Below are positions 1 to 8,046 of a DNA stretch of 64,000 nt, piece after piece. The stretch's first letter is position 1. Each line of letters starts with the position of its first letter. The stretch covers positions 372,001 through 436,000 of the forward strand of contig JBJHCY010000002.1 of the NCBI GenBank assembly GCA_050486265.1, read 5' to 3'. A program made the translations under genes and the position numbers. The notes below the pieces were generated by a model that saw only the letters and a program-made list of their open reading frames with translations, made no database searches and had not been told where the DNA came from. This DNA is from SLFH01 sp050486265 (lineage in GTDB: Bacteria > Planctomycetota > Phycisphaerae > Phycisphaerales > UBA1924).

Positions 1-171
1 GACATTCCGCGCCAGCAGCTTCTGATGCAGCGCCCTGCACTTCTCGATCGCCGGCCCGTGCGCGTCGAACACCACCGTCTCGAACCCGCTCGACGCGGCA
101 ACCAGCGCAATCCCCCCGCCCATCTGCCCCGCGCCCACTACCCCAACCTTCTTCACCTCATGCATCATCAT
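1..171 (-). CDS. 3-hydroxyacyl-CoA (3-hydroxybutyryl-CoA) dehydrogenase, N-terminal fragment
   Basis: Only the first 57 codons lie in the window; the gene continues past the left edge. After a run of Met codons the protein reads VKKVGVVGAGQMGGGIALVA, the Rossmann-fold GxGxMG NAD-binding loop in the form typical of 3-hydroxybutyryl-CoA dehydrogenases. It is followed by a second strand ending in an acidic residue (VVFDA), which would hold the ribose of NAD. The family oxidises 3-hydroxyacyl-CoA to 3-ketoacyl-CoA in fatty-acid or butyrate metabolism. The start is one of three consecutive ATGs (171, 168 or 165), with an AGGAG ribosome-binding site just upstream. The catalytic domain is not visible, so other 6-phosphogluconate-dehydrogenase-like members cannot be excluded. 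Confidence 0.8.
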   Translation of the reverse strand, partial: MMMHEVKKVGVVGAGQMGGGIALVAASSGFETVVFDAHGPAIEKCRALHQKLLARNV

Positions 172-187
172 CACTCCTGGCGTTCTG

Positions 188-322
188 GTGGCACGGCTCG
201 CCGAGCCGTGTCTCTACCCAATCTCGTGGCACAGGCGTCTCGCCTGTGGCTACCCAGTCTCCGTCCCCTCCGGCTCAACTGCTCGACCCTCTCCCGCTCT
301 CGCCCGCCCGCGGCGGGCGCCC
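188..322. repeat. Intergenic hairpin-repeat block (types C and B)
   Basis: This spacer holds two modular palindromes in the GTGGCA-first orientation. The first (192-210) has the arms CACGGCTCG and CGAGCCGTG. The second (230-248) has arms CACAGGCG and CGCCTGTG. They are joined by a C/T-rich linker and followed by a GCCCGC-type palindrome near 303-320. The same stem types recur throughout the window, and on the left of 15 kb all face this way. Confidence 0.85.
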
Positions 323-355
323 CACACCCCACGCCCTTCCGCCTAGCGTACCCCC

Positions 356-664
356 ATGCCAACCATCGAGCAGCTAACCGCACTCCTCGCCAAAGACCCC
401 GACGACACCTTCCTCCTCTACGCCCTCGCCCAGGAGCACGCCAAAAACCACAACCACGACGACGCGATCCGCTGCTACGACCGCGTCATCGCTGTCGATC
501 CCAACTACTTGTACGCCTATTACCACAAGGCCCGCTCGCAGCAGGCCAATGACGACGAGCCCGCCGCCGCGGCAACCGCACGCGAAGGCCTCGACCGCGC
601 CCAGGCCGCGGGCGACGCCAAAGCCGCAGGCGAGCTCGCGGCACTCCTCGACGAACTGACATGA
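356..664 (+). CDS. Small TPR-repeat protein
   Basis: This 102-residue cytoplasmic protein is built from about two and a half tetratricopeptide-type helical hairpins. Residues 15-50 (FLLYALAQEHAKNHNHDDA to VIAVDP) give one full TPR with the usual small and aromatic residues; the next begins at NYLYAYYHKA. TPR proteins mediate protein-protein contacts and no enzymatic motif is present. It overlaps recX by four bases (ATGA, 661-664), so the two are probably translationally coupled. Whether it functions with RecX is unknown. Confidence 0.8.
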   Translation: MPTIEQLTALLAKDPDDTFLLYALAQEHAKNHNHDDAIRCYDRVIAVDPNYLYAYYHKARSQQANDDEPAAAATAREGLDRAQAAGDAKAAGELAALLDELT

Positions 665-1209
665 CCCGCCCCGGCCGATCATCCCGCCAGCCCAATCGCG
701 AGCCCGGCGCCACCGCTGCCCCCCAAGACCCCGCCCGCGCCGCGATCGACGCCGCACTCCGCATCCTCACCGCCCGCGACCGCAGCCGCGCAACCCTCCT
801 CCGAAAGCTCGCCGAAAAACAGCACGAACCCGCCCACGCCGCCGCCGCGGCCGACCACCTCACCAACCTCGGCCTCCTCGACGACCGCCGCTACGCCGAA
901 AACCTCGTCCGCGCCCAACTCGCCCGCAAGCCCGCCGGCCGCACCTTCCTCATCGCCCGCCTCCGCAAAGACGGCATCGGCCAGCAACTCGCCGAAACCA
1001 TCGTCGCCGAGGCCCTCGCCCCGCGCGACCTCGCCACCGAAGCCGCCGAACTCGCCCGCCGAAAGGCCCGCACGATGGACCGCCTGGCGCCCGAGGTCCG
1101 CGACCGACGCCTCTTCGCCATGCTCGCCCGCCGCGGCTTCGACCCCGACACCGCCCGCGCCGCCCTCGAACTGGCCCGGCACGAGCCGCCCGACCCATCC
1201 CCCGATTAG
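661..1209 (+). CDS. recX: RecX-family regulatory protein
   Basis: This 182-residue protein matches RecX, which binds RecA filaments and modulates recombination and the SOS response. After a disordered, Pro/Arg-rich first 30 residues come the helical RecX repeats: ALRILTARDRSRATLLRKL, then HLTNLGLLDDRRYAENLVRA, a hallmark region with LxxLGLLDDxxYA. A third repeat follows (FLIARLRKDGIGQQLAETI), then a C-terminal repeat ending MLARRGFDPDTARAAL. Length and repeat order fit the family. It starts within the stop codon of the TPR gene. No recA is present in the window, although recX often lies next to recA elsewhere. Confidence 0.88.
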   Translation: MTRPGRSSRQPNREPGATAAPQDPARAAIDAALRILTARDRSRATLLRKLAEKQHEPAHAAAAADHLTNLGLLDDRRYAENLVRAQLARKPAGRTFLIARLRKDGIGQQLAETIVAEALAPRDLATEAAELARRKARTMDRLAPEVRDRRLFAMLARRGFDPDTARAALELARHEPPDPSPD

Positions 1210-1274
1210 CCCGGCTCCGTTCAATGTTCCCCGAGAAGCCAAGCCCCCCGCCGCACCCCTACCCTTTCTGCAGT

Positions 1275-1964
1275 ATGACCACCACCACCAAGCACACGCC
1301 CGCAGCCCGCCCGGCGACAGCCGCCCTCGCCGCCGCGGCTCTCCTCTTCACCGCCTCCGGCTGCCGCGTCACCGACAACGACAAACTCTCGATCGGCGAC
1401 GAACTCCTCACCTCATCCTTCAAAGCCGAGCGCGAGGGCCTCGACCCCTCCCGCCGCGCCACCGAGCCCCCGCAACCCCTCCCCCTCGACCGCTCCACCT
1501 GGGGAGAGACCGTCGTCGAGCTCCCGTCATCGGGCGTGCGCCACCGCCCCGTCCTCACCACCAACTTCCGCCTCCGAACCCGCGACAAGCGCACCAGCTA
1601 CCCCACCCCCCTCTCCTCCCTCGACCCGCAGTACGACGACCTCCGCGATGTCGAGGCCCCCGGACAGGTCCTCCTCTCCGTCACCGACTTCGTCATGCTC
1701 ATCCCCCGCGGCTTCTTCCTCCAGCCCTTCTACCGCCTCCACCAGAGCCCCGGCGAGCCCTACGCACGCTCCCGCGACGAGAGTTGGCTCTCCGAAGCCC
1801 TCGGCCCGGCCGTCGCACGCCCCGGCGAACGCATCACCCCCACCACCGAACCCGGCCTCGTCAAACGCCGCGTCCCGCACCCAGAGCCGGAACTCGAACA
1901 AGAACCAGAGCCGCAGGACACCGAAGACCCAGGCCAGCCCGACACCGACGGAGGCGCAGACTGA
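1275..1964 (+). CDS. Hypothetical lipoprotein
   Basis: Starting at the ATG at 1275, the 229-residue product has a short basic start, an Ala-rich hydrophobic core and a lipobox-like FTASGC, so it is predicted to be lipid-anchored after signal peptidase II cleavage. An ATG 51 bases upstream would put 17 proline-rich residues before the signal and is less likely. The mature part has no recognised domain; a hydrophobic stretch with LLSVTDFVMLIPRGFFLQPFY lies at about 135-160 and the tail is acidic and Pro/Glu-rich. Its stop codon overlaps the start of the rhodanese gene, so the two are probably co-expressed. Confidence 0.75.
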   Translation: MTTTTKHTPAARPATAALAAAALLFTASGCRVTDNDKLSIGDELLTSSFKAEREGLDPSRRATEPPQPLPLDRSTWGETVVELPSSGVRHRPVLTTNFRLRTRDKRTSYPTPLSSLDPQYDDLRDVEAPGQVLLSVTDFVMLIPRGFFLQPFYRLHQSPGEPYARSRDESWLSEALGPAVARPGERITPTTEPGLVKRRVPHPEPELEQEPEPQDTEDPGQPDTDGGAD

Positions 1965-2371
1965 TGTCCGCCCCGCTCGACAGCCGAGGCCTCCACCCCG
2001 ACTACCGCCTCAAGGAAGCCTTCGAGGTCTCGCCCAAGCAGGCCAAAGCCCTCGTCGACGAGGGCAAAGCCATTGTGCTCGACTGCCGCACCGACGCGGA
2101 GCTCGATGTCGCAAGCGTGCCCGGCGCCGTCCACATCCCCCTCCACGAGCTCGACCTCCGCTGGCAGGAGATCAAGGCCGACCCCGACGCGGTCATCCTC
2201 ACCCTCTGCCACCACGGCCGACGCAGCTTCAGAGCCGCCACCGCCCTCCAGGCCAAGGGCTTCGCCAAAACCCGCTCCATCGCCGGCGGCATCGAAGCCT
2301 GGTCCCTCGCCATCGACCCCACAATCCCCCGCTACACCAACGACCAGGGCGGCCCCGTCCCCCTCCAGTAG
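1964..2371 (+). CDS. Rhodanese-domain sulfurtransferase
   Basis: This 135-residue single-domain rhodanese starts at an ATG that shares its A with the TGA of the lipoprotein gene. Diagnostic segments are VLDCRTDAELDVASVPGAVHIPL (residues 38-60; conserved Asp and the GAxHIPL strand) and the active-site loop LCHHGRRS with Cys82. The loop has the CxxGxRS form that cradles a persulfide. The end, GFAKTRSIAGGIEAW, is the usual closing strand and helix. Such proteins transfer sulfur from thiosulfate or protein persulfides; the physiological partner is unknown. No signal peptide is present, so it is likely cytoplasmic. Confidence 0.92.
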   Translation: MSAPLDSRGLHPDYRLKEAFEVSPKQAKALVDEGKAIVLDCRTDAELDVASVPGAVHIPLHELDLRWQEIKADPDAVILTLCHHGRRSFRAATALQAKGFAKTRSIAGGIEAWSLAIDPTIPRYTNDQGGPVPLQ

Positions 2372-2452
2372 CGCGGAACACCCAACGCAATCTCAAATTC
2401 GTTACTCGCCACGCGAACCCAGCGCCCCGCGCCCTACTCCCTGCGCCCTGCC

Positions 2453-3655
2453 CTACTTCACAATCTTGAATATCCGCCCGCCCCGGTGGTCCACAATGTA
2501 CAACTCACCCTCGTTGTCCACGCCGAACGACGAGATCTCCACCGCCCGCGGCGCCACGCCCTCAAACGGCGAGCCGTAATACTCCCCAACCTCGCGAACA
2601 TCCACGGCCTCGCCGTCCTCGTACCTCCAGGTCCACATCCGCCCCGACATGAAGTCGGCGCAGATATACCGCCCCTTCAGCGACTCGACCTTCGAACCCT
2701 CGTACAGAAACCCGCCCGTGATCGACGCGAGCGGATGATGCTCGTAATACCACACCGGCCGCAGCGCGTTCTCCGGCACCGGCCGCTCGCCGATCACCCG
2801 CCTCGCCCGCGCCGGCAGCGGGAGCGGCACGGGCCCCTCAAGCCTCGCCCACCCGAAATTCTCCCCGCCCTCCGAGTCGGCTGGCATGATGTGCACCCAC
2901 TCATACTTGTTCTGGCCCACATCCGCGATCCAAAGCCGCCCCTTCGAATCGAACGCGTACTTCCAGGGATTCCGCAGCCCGTACGACCAGATCTCCGGCC
3001 GCGCGCCCTCCTCGCCGACAAACGGGTTGTTCGCGGGGATCGCGTACCCAAGCCCCTCGTCAGGCTCGCCGCAGACATCGATCCGCAGCATCTTGCCCAG
3101 AAGCGACTCCATGTTCTGCGCCAGATCATCCGGATCGTTCGCCGCGCCCCCGTCGCCCGTTCCGATCCACAGCATCCCGTCGGGCCCGAAACGCATCGTC
3201 CCGCCGTTGTGGTTCGCGTACGGCTGCGCGATCCGCAGCACCAACTCCTCGCTCGCCTCGTCCGCCCGGTGCGCCGACTCGGCACGAACACGAACGATCC
3301 GCGTCGAGTTGTCACGCCCCGTGTAGTTCAGATAAAACACGCGGCTCTCCGCCCAATCCGGCGCCAGCGCGATGCCGAGCAAGCCCTGCTCCCATCCGCG
3401 ATCGGTGAAGTCATCCCCCGCCGTCCAGAACGCCGTCTCCAGCAGCCGCCCGTCCTCCACCACCCGCACCCGCCCCGCCTGCTCAAGCACATAAAACCGC
3501 GCGTCGTGCGTCGGATCGGCGACCATCTCCACGGGCTTGCTCAGCCCGTCGACCAGAAGCTCGATCGTGTCCGGAAGCTCGCGAGTCTCGGTCTCGGCGC
3601 ACGCGCCCGAACCCACCAGAACAGTCGCGGCAAAAGCGGTCAACATGGTGCGCAT
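2453..3655 (-). CDS. Secreted PQQ-type sugar dehydrogenase (GSDH/YliI-like six-bladed propeller)
   Basis: This 400-residue protein belongs to the glucose/sorbosone dehydrogenase family, periplasmic soluble quinoproteins. Visible family motifs are GLSKPVEMVADP near the start, EQGLLGIALAPDW, NHNGGTMRFGPDGMLWIGTGDGG (two pieces of the conserved blade), LRNPWKYAFD and LWIADVGQNKYEWV, with a final blade ending GELYIVDHRGGRIFKI. A signal peptide (MRTMLTAFAATVLVG) precedes a Cys-Ala, so cleavage by signal peptidase I or lipidation are both possible. The ATG at 3655 is preferred because an AGGAG motif lies just upstream. The natural sugar substrate cannot be told from sequence. Confidence 0.9.
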   Translation of the reverse strand: MRTMLTAFAATVLVGSGACAETETRELPDTIELLVDGLSKPVEMVADPTHDARFYVLEQAGRVRVVEDGRLLETAFWTAGDDFTDRGWEQGLLGIALAPDWAESRVFYLNYTGRDNSTRIVRVRAESAHRADEASEELVLRIAQPYANHNGGTMRFGPDGMLWIGTGDGGAANDPDDLAQNMESLLGKMLRIDVCGEPDEGLGYAIPANNPFVGEEGARPEIWSYGLRNPWKYAFDSKGRLWIADVGQNKYEWVHIMPADSEGGENFGWARLEGPVPLPLPARARRVIGERPVPENALRPVWYYEHHPLASITGGFLYEGSKVESLKGRYICADFMSGRMWTWRYEDGEAVDVREVGEYYGSPFEGVAPRAVEISSFGVDNEGELYIVDHRGGRIFKIVK

Positions 3656-3659
3656 CACT

Positions 3660-4766
3660 TCAGCTCTCCTGCAATCGTCTCGCCCCGGGTTTCCCGGACG
3701 CACGATACCACACACCGACGCTCAGCGTCGGCGCAGCCAGCAGCGGCCGCGCGATTGCCGTAAGCCGGGGCCGGCTCAACACCTCCGCCCCAACACGGCA
3801 AGCCGGACGCCGAAACAACAGCCTCCGCCGATACGCCCTCGCCATCCGCCGCCGCGCCCGCTGCAGCGCCGCCCCGTCCCCAACGCCATCCAACGACAAC
3901 ATCCGCCCCAAGAAATCGCCAGACCACAGCGCAAGCCCGATCCCCTCACCCCCCACCGGATCCACCGCCGCCGCGGCGTTCCCGATCCGAAACGACCGCA
4001 CATCCCGGCCCCCGCGATACCCGCCCCGCGCAACACCCGTCGAACACCAGTCCGACGCGCGCCGAGCCGGGTCATACCCCGGCCACATCGCGCCAAGCAA
4101 GGCGTCCGCATCGCCCCCGTGCCGGCGCACCAACTCCGCGCCCGCAACAAGCGCGACCGTCGCAAGCCCGCCCTCGACATCGATCAGCCCCGCGTACCCC
4201 CCGTCGCACGCGATCATCCGCACGCAACCGACCCGCTCGGGCAGCCGCAGATGACACTTCCGCCCCAAAAACCCCCGCGCGTTCGGCGTCGGCCCCGCCG
4301 GGTCGTGCCGCCCGCTCCCGTCGGCGTGCACGACAACGCGCGCACGCAACCTCGCCCCGCTGGAGAGCAACACGCACACGCCCTCCGCCCCGTACTCCAC
4401 CGAACGCACCGTCTCGGGCTGCAGCACCTCCGCCCCCGCAGTCTTCGCACGAGCAAGCAACGCCGCATCCAACGAACCCCGCCCCAGCGCCCACGCCTCC
4501 CGCGGCATCCGCCACCGATGCACCCCGCGCCCCGTCAAAATCTCAAACCGATCAACACGCCCCGCCCCAAGCGCCGCAAGCTCACGCGCCGAGATCAACG
4601 ACTCAAGCACCCCCGTCGCCGCCGGCGAAACAAACTCCCCGCACACCTTCACCCGCGGAAACGCACGCGACTCGACCACCGCGACACCCAACCCCCCCTC
4701 CGCCATCCGCGTCGCAACCGCGCACCCCGCGGGCCCGCCCCCGATCACAACCGCGTCATAGTCCAT
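3660..4766 (-). CDS. FAD-dependent oxidoreductase, geranylgeranyl-reductase-like
   Basis: This 368-residue flavoprotein begins MDYDAVVIGGGPAGCAVATR, the GxGxxG dinucleotide-binding loop, followed by VVESRAFPRVKVCGEFVSP, a Lys-x-Cys-Gly-Glu segment characteristic of the geranylgeranyl-reductase/FixC branch. A second FAD-contact motif is NAAAAVDPVGGEGIGLAL. The family reduces isoprenoid double bonds or modifies polyketide/quinone-like products. The ATG shares one base with the stop of the upstream methyltransferase, so they form one transcript. Similar oxidoreductase-methyltransferase pairs often accompany type III polyketide synthases, which is not the case here. The exact substrate is unknown. 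Confidence 0.85.
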   Translation of the reverse strand: MDYDAVVIGGGPAGCAVATRMAEGGLGVAVVESRAFPRVKVCGEFVSPAATGVLESLISARELAALGAGRVDRFEILTGRGVHRWRMPREAWALGRGSLDAALLARAKTAGAEVLQPETVRSVEYGAEGVCVLLSSGARLRARVVVHADGSGRHDPAGPTPNARGFLGRKCHLRLPERVGCVRMIACDGGYAGLIDVEGGLATVALVAGAELVRRHGGDADALLGAMWPGYDPARRASDWCSTGVARGGYRGGRDVRSFRIGNAAAAVDPVGGEGIGLALWSGDFLGRMLSLDGVGDGAALQRARRRMARAYRRRLLFRRPACRVGAEVLSRPRLTAIARPLLAAPTLSVGVWYRASGKPGARRLQES

Positions 4767-5500
4767 CACGAACGCCTCCAGGCGATCGGCAGATCCGTGT
4801 ACAGCACAAACCGCTGCGCGATCGGGTGAAACCGATACACCGGCTTGTTCCAGTCCGACCGCACGCCCACCGAAATCGCCTCCCGCCTCGTAAACGCCCC
4901 CTCAACACTCACCCGCGCATCGTGCCGCACCATCCGCGGCTTCCCGATCGTCAACAACCGGATCGCCCGGTGCGCAACCCGCGAACGCACCAGATCGTTC
5001 CACGCCGTCCCCGCGCGCCCCAGACGCTCCATCATCCGCAGCATCGTCATCACCCGCAGCTCGCTCGGCAGATGGTGCAGAAACAACCCCGCGTGCACAT
5101 GATCGAACGACTCCGCCCCGTACCGATCCACGAGCCCGAACGCGTCGCACTCGACAAGCTCGATCGCCCCACGCTCCTCAGAAAATCTGTCCACATACTC
5201 CCGCGCCGCCTCCAGCGTCACCGCGTGGTTGTCGACCGCCGTCACGCGCAGGTCAAACCCCCGCGCCCTCGCCCACCGCACCGCGTACACCGGCAGATCC
5301 GCCGAACCCGTCGCGATATCCAGCAGCGTCACCGGCCGGTCCTTCGGCCACGACCTCGACCACGCCAAGAGCGCCGTCCGCATCGCCCAGCGCCCCCCAA
5401 GCCGCCGGTTCACCCAGCGGATGTACCCCAGCGAACGACGCAGCTCCGCGGGATCCGCGTCGGGGCTGTCCATCAATTCTGGCGTCACCCGCCGATCCAT
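4766..5500 (-). CDS. Class I SAM-dependent methyltransferase
   Basis: This 244-residue protein has the class I methyltransferase motif I VTLLDIATGSADLPVYAVR (about residues 57-75, with the acidic D-x-x-x-G-x-x-D pattern). It also has the post-I strand TAVDNHAVTLEAA and a motif with FDHVHAGLFLHHL. The ATG at 5500 follows a GGAGGG ribosome-binding site; longer versions would run antisense into panB. It is transcribed ahead of the FAD oxidoreductase with a one-base overlap and is divergent from panB, with a 90-bp shared promoter region. It probably methylates the same small molecule that the oxidoreductase acts on; no substrate can be assigned. Confidence 0.85.
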   Translation of the reverse strand: MDRRVTPELMDSPDADPAELRRSLGYIRWVNRRLGGRWAMRTALLAWSRSWPKDRPVTLLDIATGSADLPVYAVRWARARGFDLRVTAVDNHAVTLEAAREYVDRFSEERGAIELVECDAFGLVDRYGAESFDHVHAGLFLHHLPSELRVMTMLRMMERLGRAGTAWNDLVRSRVAHRAIRLLTIGKPRMVRHDARVSVEGAFTRREAISVGVRSDWNKPVYRFHPIAQRFVLYTDLPIAWRRS

Positions 5501-5575
5501 CCGCCCTCCATCACACGCCCCAACCCGCGAACGCCCCGCCGACAACTCCGACCAAACAGCCCCACGCACCTCAGC

Positions 5576-5590
5576 GTATACACTTATCTG
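5576..5590 (+). promoter_or_regulatory. Possible panB promoter -10 element in the divergent spacer
   Basis: The 90-bp space between the methyltransferase and panB is GC-rich except for a GTATAC palindrome at 5576-5581. It contains TATACA, a reasonable -10 box, only nine bases before the panB ATG. No Shine-Dalgarno motif precedes panB, so a very short or absent leader is plausible. No convincing -35 hexamer is seen. Weak assignment. Confidence 0.3.
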
Positions 5591-6502
5591 ATGAGCATTC
5601 AGCCCCCACAGCAGGCCGGCAACGGCCCGCAGCCCGAGCGCATCACCCTCCGCACGCTCGCCAAGATGGCCCGAGCCGCTGAACCCTTCGCCTGCCTCGC
5701 CTGCTACGACGCAACCACCGCAAAGCTCTGCGAACGCGCCGGAGTCCACCTCCTCCTCGCCGGAGACTCCGCCGCGCAGGTCGTCCTCGGCTTCGAGCGA
5801 ACGCTCGACATGCCGCTCGACTTTGCGATCCACATCACCGCCGCCCTCCGCCGCGGCGCCCCCTCGCGCTGCATCATGGCCGACATGCCCTTCCTCAGCT
5901 ACCACACCTCCGAGGCCGAATCCCTCAGAAACGCCGGCCGTTTCCTCACAGAAGGCATGGCCGACATCGTCAAACTCGAAGCCGACGCCAGCTTCGCGCC
6001 CCTCGTCAGAGCCATGACCCGCGCAGGCATACCCGTCTGCGCCCATGTCGGCCTCCTCCCCCAGGCCGCCTCCATCACCGGCTACGCCGCAAGAGGACGC
6101 ACCGCGGCCGACGCCCGACGCATCGTCGACGACGCCATCGCACTCCAGGACGCCGGAGCCGCCATGCTCCTCGTCGAGGCCGTCCCCGACGAAACCACCG
6201 AAGCAATCCTCGCATCAACAACAGTCCCCCTCATCGGCATCGGCGCCGGCCCCGCATGCCACGCCCAGATCCTCGTCATCAACGACCTCCTCGGCATGCA
6301 GGACTGGAAGCCACGCTTCGTCGAGCCCGCCGCAAACCTCGCCCCGGAGATCACCAAGGCCGCCGCCGAATGGGTCCGCCGCGTCGCCGCAAAAACCCCC
6401 GGGGGCGACCGCTACCGCATGCACGAGGGCGAGCCCGAACGCCTCGAAACACCGAACAAACCCAAAGTCACATGGGAAGGGGTGAAACCTTCTTCCGGCT
6501 GA
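5591..6502 (+). CDS. panB: 3-methyl-2-oxobutanoate hydroxymethyltransferase (ketopantoate hydroxymethyltransferase)
   Basis: PanB transfers a hydroxymethyl group from methylene-tetrahydrofolate to 2-oxoisovalerate, the first committed step to pantothenate and CoA. The 303-residue protein has the family signature ACYDATTAKLCERAGVHLLLAGD, with metal-binding Asp59, a second metal ligand Asp98 in CIMADMPFLSYH, and a substrate lysine at about 128 in VKLEAD. The catalytic glutamate is Glu196 in MLLVEAVP. The usual HVGLLPQ motif is intact. The ATG at 5591 begins the conserved region after a short extension. No panC or panD lies nearby. It is divergent from the methyltransferase/oxidoreductase pair. 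Confidence 0.95.
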   Translation: MSIQPPQQAGNGPQPERITLRTLAKMARAAEPFACLACYDATTAKLCERAGVHLLLAGDSAAQVVLGFERTLDMPLDFAIHITAALRRGAPSRCIMADMPFLSYHTSEAESLRNAGRFLTEGMADIVKLEADASFAPLVRAMTRAGIPVCAHVGLLPQAASITGYAARGRTAADARRIVDDAIALQDAGAAMLLVEAVPDETTEAILASTTVPLIGIGAGPACHAQILVINDLLGMQDWKPRFVEPAANLAPEITKAAAEWVRRVAAKTPGGDRYRMHEGEPERLETPNKPKVTWEGVKPSSG

Positions 6503-6624
6503 CCCGAAGAATCCCATTGCGGCAGACCCCGCGGCAAGCTCGCCCCGAACCACACGGACAAACCACGGGCGGACCGACGCGCCCCACCGCAGAGCAACAC
6601 CCCTTCAGCGTCAGGAGTCCAAGG

Positions 6625-8046
6625 ATGCGTCGACTCGTAGCGACCGGACCCGCCCTGATCGTCCTTCTGACCGCAGTCGTCATCGCCTGGCTCACCCCAG
6701 GCGTCATCGGCCGCGCCGGCTACCACGCCACCAGCGCCCGCATCACCCTCGCCCAACAGACACTCGACGACACCTCCATCCTCGACCAGCTCAACGCCGC
6801 CTACACCAGCGTCGCCGAAGCCGTCGGCCCCAGCGTCGTCCACATCCAGGTCCGCGGCATGGGAGAAGGCTCAACCGGCTCCGGCTGGGTCTTCGACGAC
6901 AAAGGCCACATCGTCACCAACGCACATGTCGTCGCCGGCTCCGTCCGCGTCCGCGTCGAGTTCGACACCGGCCGCCAGACCGAGGCCGAAGTCATCGGCG
7001 TCGACCCCTTCACAGACATCGCCGTCCTCAAGGCCGACCCCGGCTCGGGCCTCTTCCCCGCCCGTCGCGCCACAGGACACATCCCTCGCCAGGGCCAGAT
7101 GGTCTTCGCCTTCGGCTCCCCCTTCGGCTTCAAGTTCTCAATGTCCAAAGGCGTCGTCTCCGGCCTCGGACGCGAGCCCCTCTCTCTCGCCAGTTACGGC
7201 GGGTACACCAACTTCATCCAGACCGACGCCGCCGTAAACCCCGGCAACTCCGGCGGCCCCCTCACCGACCACAAGGGACGCGTCATCGGCATGACCGTCG
7301 CCATCGCCACCGGCAGAGACACCCAAGGCACCATCGAGGGCCAATCCGCAGGCATCTCCTTCGCCATCCCCCTCGCAACCATCGAGTCCGTCGTCCCCCA
7401 GCTCATCAACACAGGCCAGGTCCGCAGAGGCTTCCTCGGCATCGCCATGGCCCCGGGCGCATCCGCCGTCGTCGAGCACGCCGGCTTCCGAGGCTCAGGC
7501 GTCCTCATCAACAGCGTCGAGCGCGAAAGCCCCGCCGACTCGGGCGGACTCCGCTCCGCGGATGTCATCGTCGAAGTCAACGGCCAGCCAACGCCCTCCT
7601 CCGCCGTCCTCCGCGCCGCCATCAGCTCCATCGCCCCCGAAGAAGAAGTCAACCTCCGCGTCTTCAGACAGGAAAAGTTCCTCGATATCTCCGTCGTGCT
7701 CGCAGAGTTCGAGAGCGACCGCCTCGCCGGAAACGAACTGATCCAAGCCCTCGTCCGCACGGGCCTCGCATTCGGCGAAGACCCCGAAGGCAACCTCGAA
7801 ATCGCACGCGCACGAGGCTTCGCCGCAAGCGTCCTCGAACTCCGCGAAGGCATGCGCGTCACCGCCATCGACGGCAAAGCCGTCAACTCCATCGAAGACG
7901 CGCACCAGACGCTCTTCAACGCCGGATTCCTCTCCGGAGGACGCATCGCCATCCGCGTCCAGACCGCCGACGAAAACGGCTCGCGCGCCTTCCGCGACCT
8001 CGTCGTACGCACACCACCGCGAAACCTCCCCTTCAATCGCCGCTGA
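6625..8046 (+). CDS. HtrA/DegP-like trypsin-fold serine protease with PDZ domains
   Basis: This 473-residue envelope protease has an N-terminal hydrophobic anchor or signal (LIVLLTAVVIAWL). The trypsin-like domain follows, with the triad His101 (VTNAHVV), Asp131 (FTDIAVL) and Ser209 (NPGNSGGPL). A PDZ domain spans about 270-360, containing RRGFLGI and ESPADSGGLRSADVIVEVNG. A degenerate PDZ-like segment at 380-470 includes LREGMRVTAIDGKAV. HtrA proteins degrade or refold damaged periplasmic proteins. The ATG at 6625 has an AGGAG site seven bases upstream. The 122-bp gap after panB suggests its own promoter. Its 3' end overlaps the convergent lipoprotein gene by 14 bp. Confidence 0.92.
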   Translation: MRRLVATGPALIVLLTAVVIAWLTPGVIGRAGYHATSARITLAQQTLDDTSILDQLNAAYTSVAEAVGPSVVHIQVRGMGEGSTGSGWVFDDKGHIVTNAHVVAGSVRVRVEFDTGRQTEAEVIGVDPFTDIAVLKADPGSGLFPARRATGHIPRQGQMVFAFGSPFGFKFSMSKGVVSGLGREPLSLASYGGYTNFIQTDAAVNPGNSGGPLTDHKGRVIGMTVAIATGRDTQGTIEGQSAGISFAIPLATIESVVPQLINTGQVRRGFLGIAMAPGASAVVEHAGFRGSGVLINSVERESPADSGGLRSADVIVEVNGQPTPSSAVLRAAISSIAPEEEVNLRVFRQEKFLDISVVLAEFESDRLAGNELIQALVRTGLAFGEDPEGNLEIARARGFAASVLELREGMRVTAIDGKAVNSIEDAHQTLFNAGFLSGGRIAIRVQTADENGSRAFRDLVVRTPPRNLPFNRR

